From Gloeomargarita sp. SKYG116 (GTDB taxonomy: Bacteria; Cyanobacteriota; Cyanobacteriia; Gloeomargaritales; Gloeomargaritaceae): a stretch of DNA of 64,000 nt. Where the stretch lies: contig JANWVM010000006.1 in assembly GCA_025056115.1 (NCBI GenBank), forward strand, positions 1-64,000, read 5' to 3'. The stretch's first letter is position 1, and every line of letters begins with the position of its first letter. The translations under genes were made by a program, and so were the position numbers. Below are positions 27,354 through 35,282 of the stretch, one piece after another. A model generated the notes under the pieces. That model searched no databases, had not been told where the DNA came from, and saw nothing but the letters and a program-made list of their open reading frames with translations.

Positions 27354-28556
27354 CTAAAAATGTGGCAATAAACCCAACGTTCGCAATTCCTGTTCTAGCT
27401 GTTGACCAACCGGGGAACCCTGCTGCTGGTACAAATCAATGGCTTGTCGCCAGTGTTGTTGCGCCCTTGGTAAATCTCCCAATTTGCACCAGACCACACC
27501 TAAATTCTGATGCGCCGCTGCCAAGTTCGGGTCGAGTTCCAAGGCTTTTTGGTAGGCTTGGATGGCTGCTGGTAGTTGATTGAGGCCCCTTAACGCGAGT
27601 CCCAGATTGTAGTAACCCAAAGCCCAGTCGGGAGCAATCTGGATCGCTTGTTCAAACAGGGTGCGCGCCTGGTGAAACGCTCGCTGTTCTTGATAGAGAC
27701 TACCCAAATTCGTATAGGCGCCGAGTTTAACCAGAGGTGGACAAGGCAGTGCCATCGCGGTTTGGTAGTGCTGCTGGGCCAAGTGCGCCTCGCCACGACG
27801 CTGGTAAACCAACCCCAGATGAAAGTGAATCTCATACTGCACCAGGGGTTCGGTCGGTTGAGTCGCTAGGGCTTGTTGCAGCAAGGACAAGGCTTGGTCA
27901 TCGGCGTTTTCGGCCAGGTACACCGCCGCCAGTTTGGCACACAGGTACGCATCCTGGGGATTCTGGGCCAAAGCTTGTGTTAGAAGACGGCGGGCGCGCG
28001 CTTGTTTGTTGTGGGTCTGGAGCGCTGCTTGCGTGTAGCCCCAGTGTTGCAAGGCGATAGCATCCAGCGTGGCGACCTGCCAATGGGGTTCCCGTCGGCG
28101 AATCTCGGCAACGCTGTCGTCAATCAGTTCGTGGTAGGCCCCCCGGAACCGGATGTCTGGGCGATTGCGAAACAACCGCGACACCAATGAATAGGGCGCT
28201 TGCTGGGTGCCCATTTCCTGACGCCAGAGATTCACCACGAGCACTTGGGGATCGGCAATCGCAGCCTGCAACCCTGGCACAGCGCTGGGGATGAGTACTT
28301 CATCGGCGTCCAACACCAGAATCCATTCCTGCTGGGCAAACTCCAGGGAATAGTTTCGAGCCGCCGCAAAATCATCCTGCCAGCTAAAAAACTCCACTTT
28401 GGCCCCATGCGCCTGGGCAATCGCTACGGTATCGTCGGTGGAACCGGTATCTACCACAATGATTTCCGCCACCACGTCTCGCACACTCGCCAGACAGGTC
28501 GGCAGGCAGGGCGCCTCATCGCGGACGATCATGCACAGGCTGACCGGTAGCGCCAT
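27354..28556 (-). CDS. Family 2 glycosyltransferase with C-terminal TPR repeats
   Basis: A 400-residue fusion. The first 200 residues are a GT2 domain (SLCMIVRDEAPCLPTCLASV, IIVVDTGSTDDTVAIA, LVLDADEVL). Residues 200-390 are tetratricopeptide repeats, for example GSLYQEQRAFHQARTLFEQA and ALRGLNQLPAAIQAYQKALE. This SunS-like architecture is common in cyanobacteria and may glycosylate proteins or peptides, but the acceptor is unknown. It lies 3 bases downstream of pyrE and is probably co-transcribed with it. Confidence 0.88.
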   Translation of the reverse strand: MALPVSLCMIVRDEAPCLPTCLASVRDVVAEIIVVDTGSTDDTVAIAQAHGAKVEFFSWQDDFAAARNYSLEFAQQEWILVLDADEVLIPSAVPGLQAAIADPQVLVVNLWRQEMGTQQAPYSLVSRLFRNRPDIRFRGAYHELIDDSVAEIRRREPHWQVATLDAIALQHWGYTQAALQTHNKQARARRLLTQALAQNPQDAYLCAKLAAVYLAENADDQALSLLQQALATQPTEPLVQYEIHFHLGLVYQRRGEAHLAQQHYQTAMALPCPPLVKLGAYTNLGSLYQEQRAFHQARTLFEQAIQIAPDWALGYYNLGLALRGLNQLPAAIQAYQKALELDPNLAAAHQNLGVVWCKLGDLPRAQQHWRQAIDLYQQQGSPVGQQLEQELRTLGLLPHF

Positions 28557-28559
28557 GAT

Positions 28560-29147
28560 TCAACCCGTCGTGATGGTCGCTGGCGACTGCAATTGTTGGT
28601 AGATGGTTTGTACGTCTGCTAGGGTAAACAGAGCAGTCAATGTAACCCCCTTGGCAGCGAGGTAATCCGCACCGCCCTGCTGCCGGTCCACCACAGTAAT
28701 GCCCTGTTGGACCTGATAACCTGCCGCCCGCAACACGTCCACTGCTAACCCCAGCGATTGCCCAGTCGTGACTACATCTTCCACCACAGTAACCCAGCTA
28801 CCTGGCGGCGGCAATGGCCCCTCAATCTGACTACGGGCGCCGTGTCCCTTGGGTTCTTTGCGAATGATTAAACCGCTCACGGGGTGGTTCGTCTGGGCTG
28901 ACAGGACACTGATGGCGGTCACAATGGGGTCCGCTCCCAAGGTCAAACCGGCAACCGCCACCGTTGCTGGCGCCAACAATTCTCCACATAACCGCCCTAC
29001 CAGATACGCGCCGCGCGGATGCAACGTTACCGTCTTGCAATTGATGTAATAGGAACTGCGGGCGCCTGAACTCAAGACAAAATCACCCTCTCGATAAGCC
29101 AACTCAGCGATTAACTGCAACAGTTCCTGACGCAGGGGTGCCGGCAT
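28560..29147 (-). CDS. pyrE: Orotate phosphoribosyltransferase
   Basis: PyrE joins orotate to PRPP to give OMP in pyrimidine synthesis. The 195-residue protein shows GDFVLSSGARSSYYINCKT, the flexible loop IIRKEPKGHGARSQIEG and the PRPP motif VVEDVVTTGQSL. The start MPAPLRQELLQLI is standard. No other pyr gene is adjacent, though carA and pyrH are elsewhere in the window. The upstream region carries copy B of the dispersed repeat. Confidence 0.95.
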   Translation of the reverse strand: MPAPLRQELLQLIAELAYREGDFVLSSGARSSYYINCKTVTLHPRGAYLVGRLCGELLAPATVAVAGLTLGADPIVTAISVLSAQTNHPVSGLIIRKEPKGHGARSQIEGPLPPPGSWVTVVEDVVTTGQSLGLAVDVLRAAGYQVQQGITVVDRQQGGADYLAAKGVTLTALFTLADVQTIYQQLQSPATITTG

Positions 29148-29230
29148 CTTGGTCGCTAGTGTGCAGGTTGACTTTCCAATTCTAGGGCAGAAGCATCAGG
29201 GGAGCGTCATGGCTTTCTCTATCGCTGATA

Positions 29231-29320
29231 GCTAGACCACTTTAAGTTTGTCAGAGGAAGAACCAGCAACGGAGCTGCGCCCTGCGACCTAACGGATGAC
29301 AAGCCCGGATAAACTACAAG
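29231..29320 (+). repeat. Dispersed intergenic repeat, copy B
   Basis: CTAGACCACTTTAAGTTTG at the left and GGAGCTGCGCCCTGCGACCTAACGGATGACAA in the core align with copy A near 14.9 kb. The copy lies in a roughly 330-base gene-free gap between pyrE and the secreted paralogue gene. The core has short self-complementary parts but no strong hairpin that I could complete. Confidence 0.6.
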
Positions 29321-29413
29321 GCGTTACTCCAAACGCCTCTTAAACCCATTCCCGTAGTTGCTGAATGGTTGGGAAACCAGGGGTGGGCAGGTTCTCCATG
29401 TAGCGCCTAACCA

Positions 29414-29440
29414 CAAAAAAAGCCCCCTACTCCAGGGAGC
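29414..29440 (-). terminator. Rho-independent terminator
   Basis: On the minus strand GCTCCCT pairs across GGAGT with AGGGGGC and is followed by a run of seven T. It lies about 37 bases after the stop of the 182-residue secreted protein gene, so it should end that transcript. The remaining sequence of the gap shows nothing else recognisable. Confidence 0.85.
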
Positions 29441-29476
29441 CAGTTGTATTGGGAAAATGTAATACCGGTGTGAGTT

Positions 29477-30025
29477 TTAACCCGGACAAACCGGCACATT
29501 GTTGGCGTTCAGTTGAATCCGGCCAGGGTCACCGTTGATTTGGATAGGCACTTCTTCCTTACCCACGAACCGGAACATGGCACCCCGCTGTTTGGCGCAG
29601 CTACCAATGCTAGTGGCCCACTTGCGCAATTGTTCGTTAAACGCCTTTTGATGCGCCGGTACATCATCCAGGTTCTGCACCCCATCCCCCGTATAGTCGC
29701 GGAAAGGAGCAGGCCGGAATTTGTCAGTCACCGGGGAAGCTGAAGTACCTGTCGTCCTCCTAATCCCGATCCGGAAAGGCTCAATACTCCGTTCCAGCGC
29801 AAAAGGATGCTCGTAGTAAGCAGGCTTCGGGAACTGAATCAAGGTGTCAGGCTTGCGCAACCGGAAGGGACCTGTAAACGGCGGCCAAGGTTCCGCTTTG
29901 GCGGCAGGGGTTGTCATCACCGGGGGTTCATACAACCGCGGCGCAGGTTGAGCACTCGCTGGAGCCATCGCCGCTGCCAACACCGTACCTGCGACCGAAA
30001 GAGATAACAATGTTTGGGGACGCAT
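29477..30025 (-). CDS. Secreted protein with dockerin/EF-hand-like loop, long paralogue
   Basis: A 182-residue protein of unknown function. Residues 1-25 form a signal peptide (LSVAGTVLAAAMAPASAQ). A Pro-rich region follows, then FRDYTGDGVQNLDDVPAHQK, which resembles a calcium-binding loop with Asp/Thr/Asp/Asn/Asp at positions 1, 3, 5, 9 and 12. Two Cys (GSCAKQ and the terminal VPVCPG) could form a disulfide outside the cytoplasm. The next gene upstream encodes a 71-residue protein with almost the same motif. A strong terminator follows. Calcium binding is an inference from the loop only. Confidence 0.75.
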   Translation of the reverse strand: MRPQTLLSLSVAGTVLAAAMAPASAQPAPRLYEPPVMTTPAAKAEPWPPFTGPFRLRKPDTLIQFPKPAYYEHPFALERSIEPFRIGIRRTTGTSASPVTDKFRPAPFRDYTGDGVQNLDDVPAHQKAFNEQLRKWATSIGSCAKQRGAMFRFVGKEEVPIQINGDPGRIQLNANNVPVCPG

Positions 30026-30164
30026 AACCGCAACTCCTCAACTTAAACAGCTTAATCCACCATTCTCACCACAGCAATTTGCAGTGACGTTGCCCTCATT
30101 TTAACAGCATCTTCTCCCACTGCGGTCAAGATACTCCCAATCTTAACCTCAACATAACCTGGAC

Positions 30165-30380
30165 TTAACGGGTGCCGCTGATCCGACCAGCCCACTGCCG
30201 CAGTTGTTCGTTGTAGTTTTTCTGGTGGGCGGGAATGTCATCCAAATTCTGCACGCCATCACCGGTGTAGTCCCGAAACGGGGGAATTTTGAACTGGTCA
30301 GTGATGGGTGTGCGCGCTTGAGCAAACATTGGTAACACCAACACTCCCCACAAACTCGCAGTCAGCAACCACAAACGCAT
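30165..30380 (-). CDS. Small secreted protein with dockerin/EF-hand-like loop, short paralogue
   Basis: A 71-residue protein with a signal peptide (LLTASLWGVLVLPMFAQA) followed almost at once by PPFRDYTGDGVQNLDDIPAH and NYNEQLRQWAGR. This block is nearly identical to residues of the long paralogue (FRDYTGDGVQNLDDVPAHQK, then FNEQLRKWA), so the two arose by duplication with loss or gain of flanking parts. The single DxTGDGxxNxxD loop is the main feature. The 139 bases between the genes are AT-richer and should hold a promoter. Function unknown. Confidence 0.75.
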   Translation of the reverse strand: MRLWLLTASLWGVLVLPMFAQARTPITDQFKIPPFRDYTGDGVQNLDDIPAHQKNYNEQLRQWAGRISGTR

Positions 30381-30426
30381 AAATCTTGGCCCTCGTGAAA
30401 ACTGCCGTTATGCCTTATCGTACCAT

Positions 30427-30843
30427 TCAACCCTGCATCCAACGGCGAGCGGTCTCCCGTAGCCAGCGGCTGCTTTGCACCAGTAGCGAGGATTCCTGCA
30501 ACGGCGGTAAGACTTCGGTGGTGGGAGTAGTGGGCAATGGGATGTGATCAAGCGCCTGCAGAACCGCCTGTGCACTGGTGTAACGTTCCCAAGGTTGTTC
30601 GCGCACCATCTTATCGAGCACCTGGGCCAAGGTGTCTGGGAGGTCGGAGCAGTGAGCGCGCCAGTCGAAGTGCGGGGTGGGCCACTGGTTGGGAGGCAGG
30701 CCGGTCAGGGCTTGAATGGCAATGATCCCGACAGCATAAAGGTCGCTGCTGAATTGCGGACGACCGGCATACTGTTCGCTGGGGGCATAACCGCGCGTGC
30801 CAACGGCAACTGTTTCTTGCTGGTGGTAACTGCCGCGGCACTG
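30427..30843 (-). pseudogene. Ser/Thr protein kinase remnant, C-lobe only
   Basis: The ORF track shows only 67 residues, but the same frame is open upstream to a TAA at 30844-30846, giving 138 codons. These contain GTRGYAPSEQYAGRPQF, SSDLYAVGIIAIQALTG and EQPWERYTSAQAVLQAL, the activation-segment end and helices of the C-lobe of a cyanobacterial Hanks-type kinase. The N-lobe, the catalytic loop and the DFG motif are missing, and only about 80 bases separate the fragment from cpcD. This is therefore a 5'-truncated remnant without kinase activity. Confidence 0.8.
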
Positions 30844-30926
30844 TTACAAATTGTCATGATTTCGGCGTAGCGCCGTTAGCTCTTACAATAGGGTGCAGGA
30901 CTGATGATGATGCGGGAGTCGTACCG

Positions 30927-31175
30927 ATGTTTTATGGGCCAGCTAGTGCCGGCATGTCCAGTTTGAATGATGCCAACCGACGTCTGTTTCGCTACGAGGT
31001 GGTGGGTCTGCGTCAGAATGACCAGACAGACCGTCAGAATTTCCCCATCCGTCGCAGCGGCAGCGTGTTTATCACTGTCCCCTATAACCGGATGAATGAA
31101 GAGATGCGCCGAATTACTCGTTTAGGTGGCAAAATTGTCAAAATTGAAGCGCTCAACGGTACTCAACCCGAGTGA
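30927..31175 (+). CDS. cpcD: Phycocyanin rod-capping linker CpcD
   Basis: CpcD is the small linker that caps the outer end of phycocyanin rods in the phycobilisome. The 82-residue protein has the CpcD domain: NRRLFRYEVVGLRQND, FPIRRSGSVFITVPYNRMN and MRRITRLGGKIVKIE. Length and motifs agree with CpcD rather than with the allophycocyanin linker ApcC. GGGAG precedes the ATG. The gene overlaps cpcE, but cpcB, cpcA and cpcC do not lie upstream as in the usual operon. Confidence 0.93.
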   Translation: MFYGPASAGMSSLNDANRRLFRYEVVGLRQNDQTDRQNFPIRRSGSVFITVPYNRMNEEMRRITRLGGKIVKIEALNGTQPE

Positions 31176-31939
31176 CGGTTGCGGAGGCCCTCGCCCAACT
31201 CCAATCACCTGATCCCAGCCAGCGGTACTATGCGGCCTGGTGGCTAGGGCGGTTTCGGGTCAAAGAAGCTGTACCCGCCTTAATTGCGGCGTTGCAGGAT
31301 GAATCTGACCGCACAGCCCTGGGGGGGTATCCGCTGCGGCGCAATGCTGCCCGGGCGTTAGGAGAAATCGGCGATCCCCAGGCAGTGCCAAGTTTAATCG
31401 CTTGTTTACAGGTCAATGATTTTCAACTGCGGGCGGCGGCAGCGACAGCCTTGGGGTTGCTGGGGGATACCCAGGCAATTCCAGCACTGGTCGCTCTACT
31501 GCAAGAGCAAAACGCGCCGTCAGCTTTGGGAACGGCAGATTTACCTCAACCTTACAGTGCGATTCTCCTGGCATTGGGACGGTTAAACGCACAATCAGTC
31601 ATTCCAGCTATTCAACCATTTCTGGCCCATCCTTTGCCGCGTGTTCGCAGTGCTGCTTTATGTACGATGTATGTACTGACTCGGGATGCCAGTTATATTG
31701 AGCAATTGCTGGAGTTGATTCGTCAAGCGGAAACGCGGTTGCAGCGGGTGTTGTTGACGGATTTGGGCGAAACGGGCTATCTACCGGTGGCGACAGCGAT
31801 TGCCCAGGCGACTGCCGAACCCAGCTTCAAACTCATGGGGTTGCACCGGTTGCTCAGCCAATGGTTGACGACCCAAAGCCACCCCCTCGATTGGGAAGCG
31901 GCGGGGCCGGTTTTGCAGTTGATGGACCAGTTGCTGTAA
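31172..31939 (+). CDS. cpcE: Phycocyanobilin lyase subunit CpcE-like
   Basis: CpcE with CpcF attaches phycocyanobilin to Cys84 of the phycocyanin alpha subunit. The 255-residue product is built of HEAT-like repeats (SPDPSQRYYAAWWLGRFRVK, RRNAARALGEIGDPQAVPSL, ALGLLGDTQAIPALVALL). The N-terminal SQRYYAAWWLGRFR is typical of CpcE. The GTG start overlaps the cpcD stop. cpcF does not follow; the next gene is on the other strand. Other E/F-type lyases look alike, so the exact target is inferred from the cpcD linkage. Confidence 0.87.
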   Translation: MTVAEALAQLQSPDPSQRYYAAWWLGRFRVKEAVPALIAALQDESDRTALGGYPLRRNAARALGEIGDPQAVPSLIACLQVNDFQLRAAAATALGLLGDTQAIPALVALLQEQNAPSALGTADLPQPYSAILLALGRLNAQSVIPAIQPFLAHPLPRVRSAALCTMYVLTRDASYIEQLLELIRQAETRLQRVLLTDLGETGYLPVATAIAQATAEPSFKLMGLHRLLSQWLTTQSHPLDWEAAGPVLQLMDQLL

Positions 31940-31943
31940 GGTT

Positions 31944-32531
31944 TTAAGCTGCCTTGTAGTAATCCGGTTCGTTACCGGGTTTCCATTTGATATTGCAGCC
32001 GATACTAGCTTTTTGGTCAGGAGACACGGGTTGACCGCTCAATACGGCATCAATGGCAGCCCGCAGGTCTTTCCCCGTCACAGGTAGGTCGTTCCCAGGG
32101 CGGCTGTCGTCAAATTGCCCGCGGTAAACCAGTTTCCGCTCCCGGTCGAATAGGAAGAAATCCGGCGTGCAAGCAGCGCGATAGGCTTTGGCCACTTCCT
32201 GAGTTTCGTCGTAGCAAAAGGGAAACGTAAATCCCAATTCCTGCGCCATTTCCTTGAGGGATTCGGGGCGGTCGTCGGGGTATTTCTCTGCGTCGTTAGA
32301 ACTGATGGCCACGATGCCAATGTCCTTGTCTTTATAGTCCCGGCCTAATTTCGCCAATTCGTTTTGAATGTGTTTGACGTAGGGACAGTGGCGGCAAATA
32401 AACATCACCAGCAGGGCGGTTTTGTCAGCAAACGTGCTCAAGCTAATCGTCTTACCGGTCACCACATCGGGCAGGGCAAAATCCGGCGCTGGTGTTCCCA
32501 AATCCAACATTGTGGAAGGTGTGCGGGCCAT
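31944..32531 (-). CDS. Thioredoxin-fold redoxin family protein (AhpC/TSA type)
   Basis: A 195-residue thioredoxin-fold protein starting MARTPSTMLDLGTPAPDF, chosen over a 49-codon-longer frame that overlaps the glyQ 3' end. It has FALPDVVTGKTISLSTF, the CxxC-like LLVMFICRHCPYVKHI and the family cis-Pro region AACTPDFFLFD. The group acts as thiol peroxidases or disulfide oxidoreductases in the cytoplasm. This subgroup (with CRHCPYVKH) is widespread but its partner is uncertain. It is downstream of glyQ by 34 bases. Confidence 0.85.
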   Translation of the reverse strand: MARTPSTMLDLGTPAPDFALPDVVTGKTISLSTFADKTALLVMFICRHCPYVKHIQNELAKLGRDYKDKDIGIVAISSNDAEKYPDDRPESLKEMAQELGFTFPFCYDETQEVAKAYRAACTPDFFLFDRERKLVYRGQFDDSRPGNDLPVTGKDLRAAIDAVLSGQPVSPDQKASIGCNIKWKPGNEPDYYKAA

Positions 32532-32565
32532 CGTCCAACCTCCTAAACCCGTTTCTTCGCTTTCA

Positions 32566-33477
32566 TTATGCCGGTTTGAGGGACGAGACGCCAGAACGTT
32601 GCAGGGGAAAACCTCGCTGCTCCCGCTGCTGGATGTAAAGCTGGGCGACCTGGCGAGCGAGATGGCGAATGCGGGCAATATAACGGGTGCGCTCCGTCAC
32701 AGCGATGACCCCCCGCGCTTCTAGCAAATTAAAGGTATGGGAGCATTTCAACACGTAATCCAAGGTGGGCGTCACTAGATTTTGGGCGAGCAATTGCTGG
32801 GCTTCTTTTTCGTACAAAGTAAACAGTTGAAAGAGGATTTGCGGGTCGGCGGTTTGGAAATTGTAGGTACATTGCTCAACCTCATTGTCCCGATAAATGT
32901 CCCCGTAGGTCACCTGGTCGTTCCAGCGGATGTCCCAAATGGTGTCCACATTCTGCAGGTACATTGCCAGGCGCTCTAGCCCGTAGGTGATTTCGATGGA
33001 AACGGGCTGGCAGTCAATGCTTCCGCACTGTTGAAAGTAGGTGAACTGGGTAATTTCCATGCCGTCCAGCCAAACTTCCCACCCCACTCCCCAGGCGCCC
33101 AAGGTGGGGGATTCCCAGTTGTCTTCCACAAACCGAATGTCGTGTTCTTCGGGGGAAATACCTAATGCCCGCAGCGAGGCCAGATAGGTGTCCTGGATGT
33201 TCGGAGGCGAGGGCTTGATGAGCACCTGGTACTGGAAGTAGTGCTGCAACCGGTTGGGGTTTTCGCCATAGCGGCCATCACCCGGTCGCCGGCAAGGTTC
33301 CGCGTAGGCCACCGCCCAAGGTTCCGGCCCTAGCGCTCGCAAAAAGGTGTGGGGACTCATGGTTGCTGCGCCCTTTTCTAGGTCGTAGGGCTGAACGATT
33401 AAACATCCCTGCTGGCCCCAAAATTGATGCAGCGCTGCAATCAAGTCCTGAAAATTCACTGGCTGTACCCTCCCCAT
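32566..33477 (-). CDS. glyQ: Glycyl-tRNA synthetase alpha subunit
   Basis: GlyQ is the catalytic subunit of the alpha2beta2 class II synthetase that charges tRNA-Gly. From the ATG giving [20 protein letters not shown] it is 303 residues. Family blocks are [30 protein letters not shown], with motif 2 [20 protein letters not shown], and [17 protein letters not shown]. The beta subunit glyS is not in the window, as usual in cyanobacteria where the two are unlinked. It is divergent from the DUF1537-type gene over 40 bases. Confidence 0.97.
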   Translation of the reverse strand: MGRVQPVNFQDLIAALHQFWGQQGCLIVQPYDLEKGAATMSPHTFLRALGPEPWAVAYAEPCRRPGDGRYGENPNRLQHYFQYQVLIKPSPPNIQDTYLASLRALGISPEEHDIRFVEDNWESPTLGAWGVGWEVWLDGMEITQFTYFQQCGSIDCQPVSIEITYGLERLAMYLQNVDTIWDIRWNDQVTYGDIYRDNEVEQCTYNFQTADPQILFQLFTLYEKEAQQLLAQNLVTPTLDYVLKCSHTFNLLEARGVIAVTERTRYIARIRHLARQVAQLYIQQREQRGFPLQRSGVSSLKPA

Positions 33478-33517
33478 CTTGTGTCTATACTGAAGGGTTG
33501 TGGGTTCCCCTGGCAAG

Positions 33518-34840
33518 ATGACCCGCCCGAAATTAGTCGTTCTCGACGACGACCCCACCGGTTCCCAAACCGTTCACAGTTGCTTGTTGCTGCTGCGCTG
33601 GGACCCCGAAACCTTGCAAACCGCCTGGACGGATGCATCGCCCCTGTTTTTCATCCTAGGCAACACCCGCGCCCGCCCGCCGGAGATGGCTGCTCAAGTC
33701 ACCCGTGAGATTTGCCGGAATTTGCGTCAGGTTGCGGGGGAAAACCTTTTGGACCAGGCCCTGGTGATTAGCCGGTCGGATTCCACCCTGCGGGGGCACT
33801 ACCCCTTGGAAGTGGATGTCTTGAACGAAGAACTGGGGCCATTTGACGGGCATTTGCTAATTCCGGCGTTTATCGAAGGAGGACGCATCACCCGCGACAG
33901 CGTACATTACCTGCTAGTGAATGGACAACCGGTGCCCGTGGACCAAACGGAATTTGCCAAGGATTCAGTGTTTGGCTACCCGTCGGCCTATCTCCCCGCC
34001 TACGTGGAGTACAAAACGGGGGGACGTATCCGGCAAGACCAGGTGGTGCGTGTGACGCTTGCACACATTCGCTCTGGCGCTCTCGATGAATTGCTCCTGG
34101 GATTGCGGCACAACGCCTGTGCGGTCGTGGACGCCGAAACCCTGGCGGATTTGCAGCAAGTCGCCCAAGCGCTCTATCGCGCCCATGCCCAGGGCAAACG
34201 GTTGTTGTTGCGCTCAGCCGCCGGGATTGTCAGCGCCCTGGCCCAGTTGCCTCCCCAACCAGTAGCGCCCGCAGCCATGTCCACCTACGTGCAAGGGAAA
34301 TTACCTGGTGTGGTGGTCGTAGGGTCCCATGTCCGTCTCTCGACGCAACAAGTGGAACATCTGTTGCAACAGCCGGGAGTCCAGGGGATGGAACTGCCGA
34401 TTCAACAGTTGGGTGCGGGACAAACGCCCCAGCAACTAGTGGCACAGGTGATGCCGGCGGTGACCCAGGCGTTAAACCAGGGCTTGATTCCGGTGGTTTA
34501 CACCCCCCGCCAAGAATTGTCATTTCCTGACCAGGCGACGCGCTTGCAGTTTGGGGCGCAGGTGGCTCAAACGACCGCTCTGCTGGTGCAGCAATTGCCT
34601 CCGGAAATTGGCTTTCTCGTGAGCAAGGGAGGCATTACGTCCAACGAAATCCTGAGTCACGGGTTGGCGCTCACAGCGGTACGGTTGCTGGGTCAAATTG
34701 TGCCGGGCATCAATGTCATTCGCACCCCGGCGGACCACCCGCGCTTTCCCCATCTCCCAGTAGTCATTGTCCCCGGGAATGTGGGCGGCCCAGATGTGTT
34801 AGCTACGATTGTTCAGCGCTTACACCCCCGGCAGCTCTAG
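33518..34840 (+). CDS. Four-carbon acid sugar kinase family protein (DUF1537-type)
   Basis: A 440-residue protein of the family that phosphorylates D-threonate, D-erythronate and related four-carbon acids. Starting at [19 protein letters not shown], it shows the N-terminal substrate domain ([19 protein letters not shown]) and the C-terminal nucleotide domain ([33 protein letters not shown]). The substrate in cyanobacteria is unknown and no matching dehydrogenase or aldolase is adjacent. Its last 21 bases overlap the convergent ebfC gene. Confidence 0.83.
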   Translation: MTRPKLVVLDDDPTGSQTVHSCLLLLRWDPETLQTAWTDASPLFFILGNTRARPPEMAAQVTREICRNLRQVAGENLLDQALVISRSDSTLRGHYPLEVDVLNEELGPFDGHLLIPAFIEGGRITRDSVHYLLVNGQPVPVDQTEFAKDSVFGYPSAYLPAYVEYKTGGRIRQDQVVRVTLAHIRSGALDELLLGLRHNACAVVDAETLADLQQVAQALYRAHAQGKRLLLRSAAGIVSALAQLPPQPVAPAAMSTYVQGKLPGVVVVGSHVRLSTQQVEHLLQQPGVQGMELPIQQLGAGQTPQQLVAQVMPAVTQALNQGLIPVVYTPRQELSFPDQATRLQFGAQVAQTTALLVQQLPPEIGFLVSKGGITSNEILSHGLALTAVRLLGQIVPGINVIRTPADHPRFPHLPVVIVPGNVGGPDVLATIVQRLHPRQL

Positions 34841-35164
34841 GCCCCCTGTCAGTTCGTCCATCTTGCGCTTCATGGTAGCGGTGGATTCGTCGTAGGCATT
34901 GCGTAGCGCCGTATAGACCAGTTGGGAGAGTTCCTCTGGGTTTTTTTCTAAAGCGGCCGGCGCAATTTCCACTCGGCGGGGTTCCTGATTGCCACTGAGT
35001 ACCACCTTCACCAGTCCATCGGCAGCTTCCCCGACAATTTCCATCGCATCCAATTCCTGTTGCATCCGAATGGCGCCTTCCTGCACCTGTTGGGCTTTCT
35101 TCAGGGCATCAGCAAACTCCTTCATCTTGCCCAGCCCAAAGCCGAATCCTTTCCCCTGCGTCAT
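34820..35164 (-). CDS. ebfC: YbaB/EbfC nucleoid-associated protein
   Basis: A 114-residue DNA-binding protein of the YbaB/EbfC family that coats and bends DNA. It starts [17 protein letters not shown], then has the helix [22 protein letters not shown] and the sheet [18 protein letters not shown]. Three ATG codons are possible; GGGAG lies 9 bases before the third, which is chosen. The gene is not next to recR or dnaX as in many bacteria, and it is divergent from secA. Confidence 0.9.
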   Translation of the reverse strand: MTQGKGFGFGLGKMKEFADALKKAQQVQEGAIRMQQELDAMEIVGEAADGLVKVVLSGNQEPRRVEIAPAALEKNPEELSQLVYTALRNAYDESTATMKRKMDELTGGLELPGV

Positions 35165-35282
35165 GCGCATCATCTCCCAGAGTCATTCCCTGTCTCAGCC
35201 TACCACAGCCGGTTCCCTTCTGGGCAGAACCGCCAATGCTACGATAAATAGTACATGCCACCATTGCCCAATCCGTGCGCCC

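Noticed and set aside
34989-35282. 98-codon N-terminal extension of the SecA frame in the ORF track
   Set aside because: It lies antisense to ebfC and its Ser/Pro-rich sequence is not SecA-like; the normal SecA start is at 35283.
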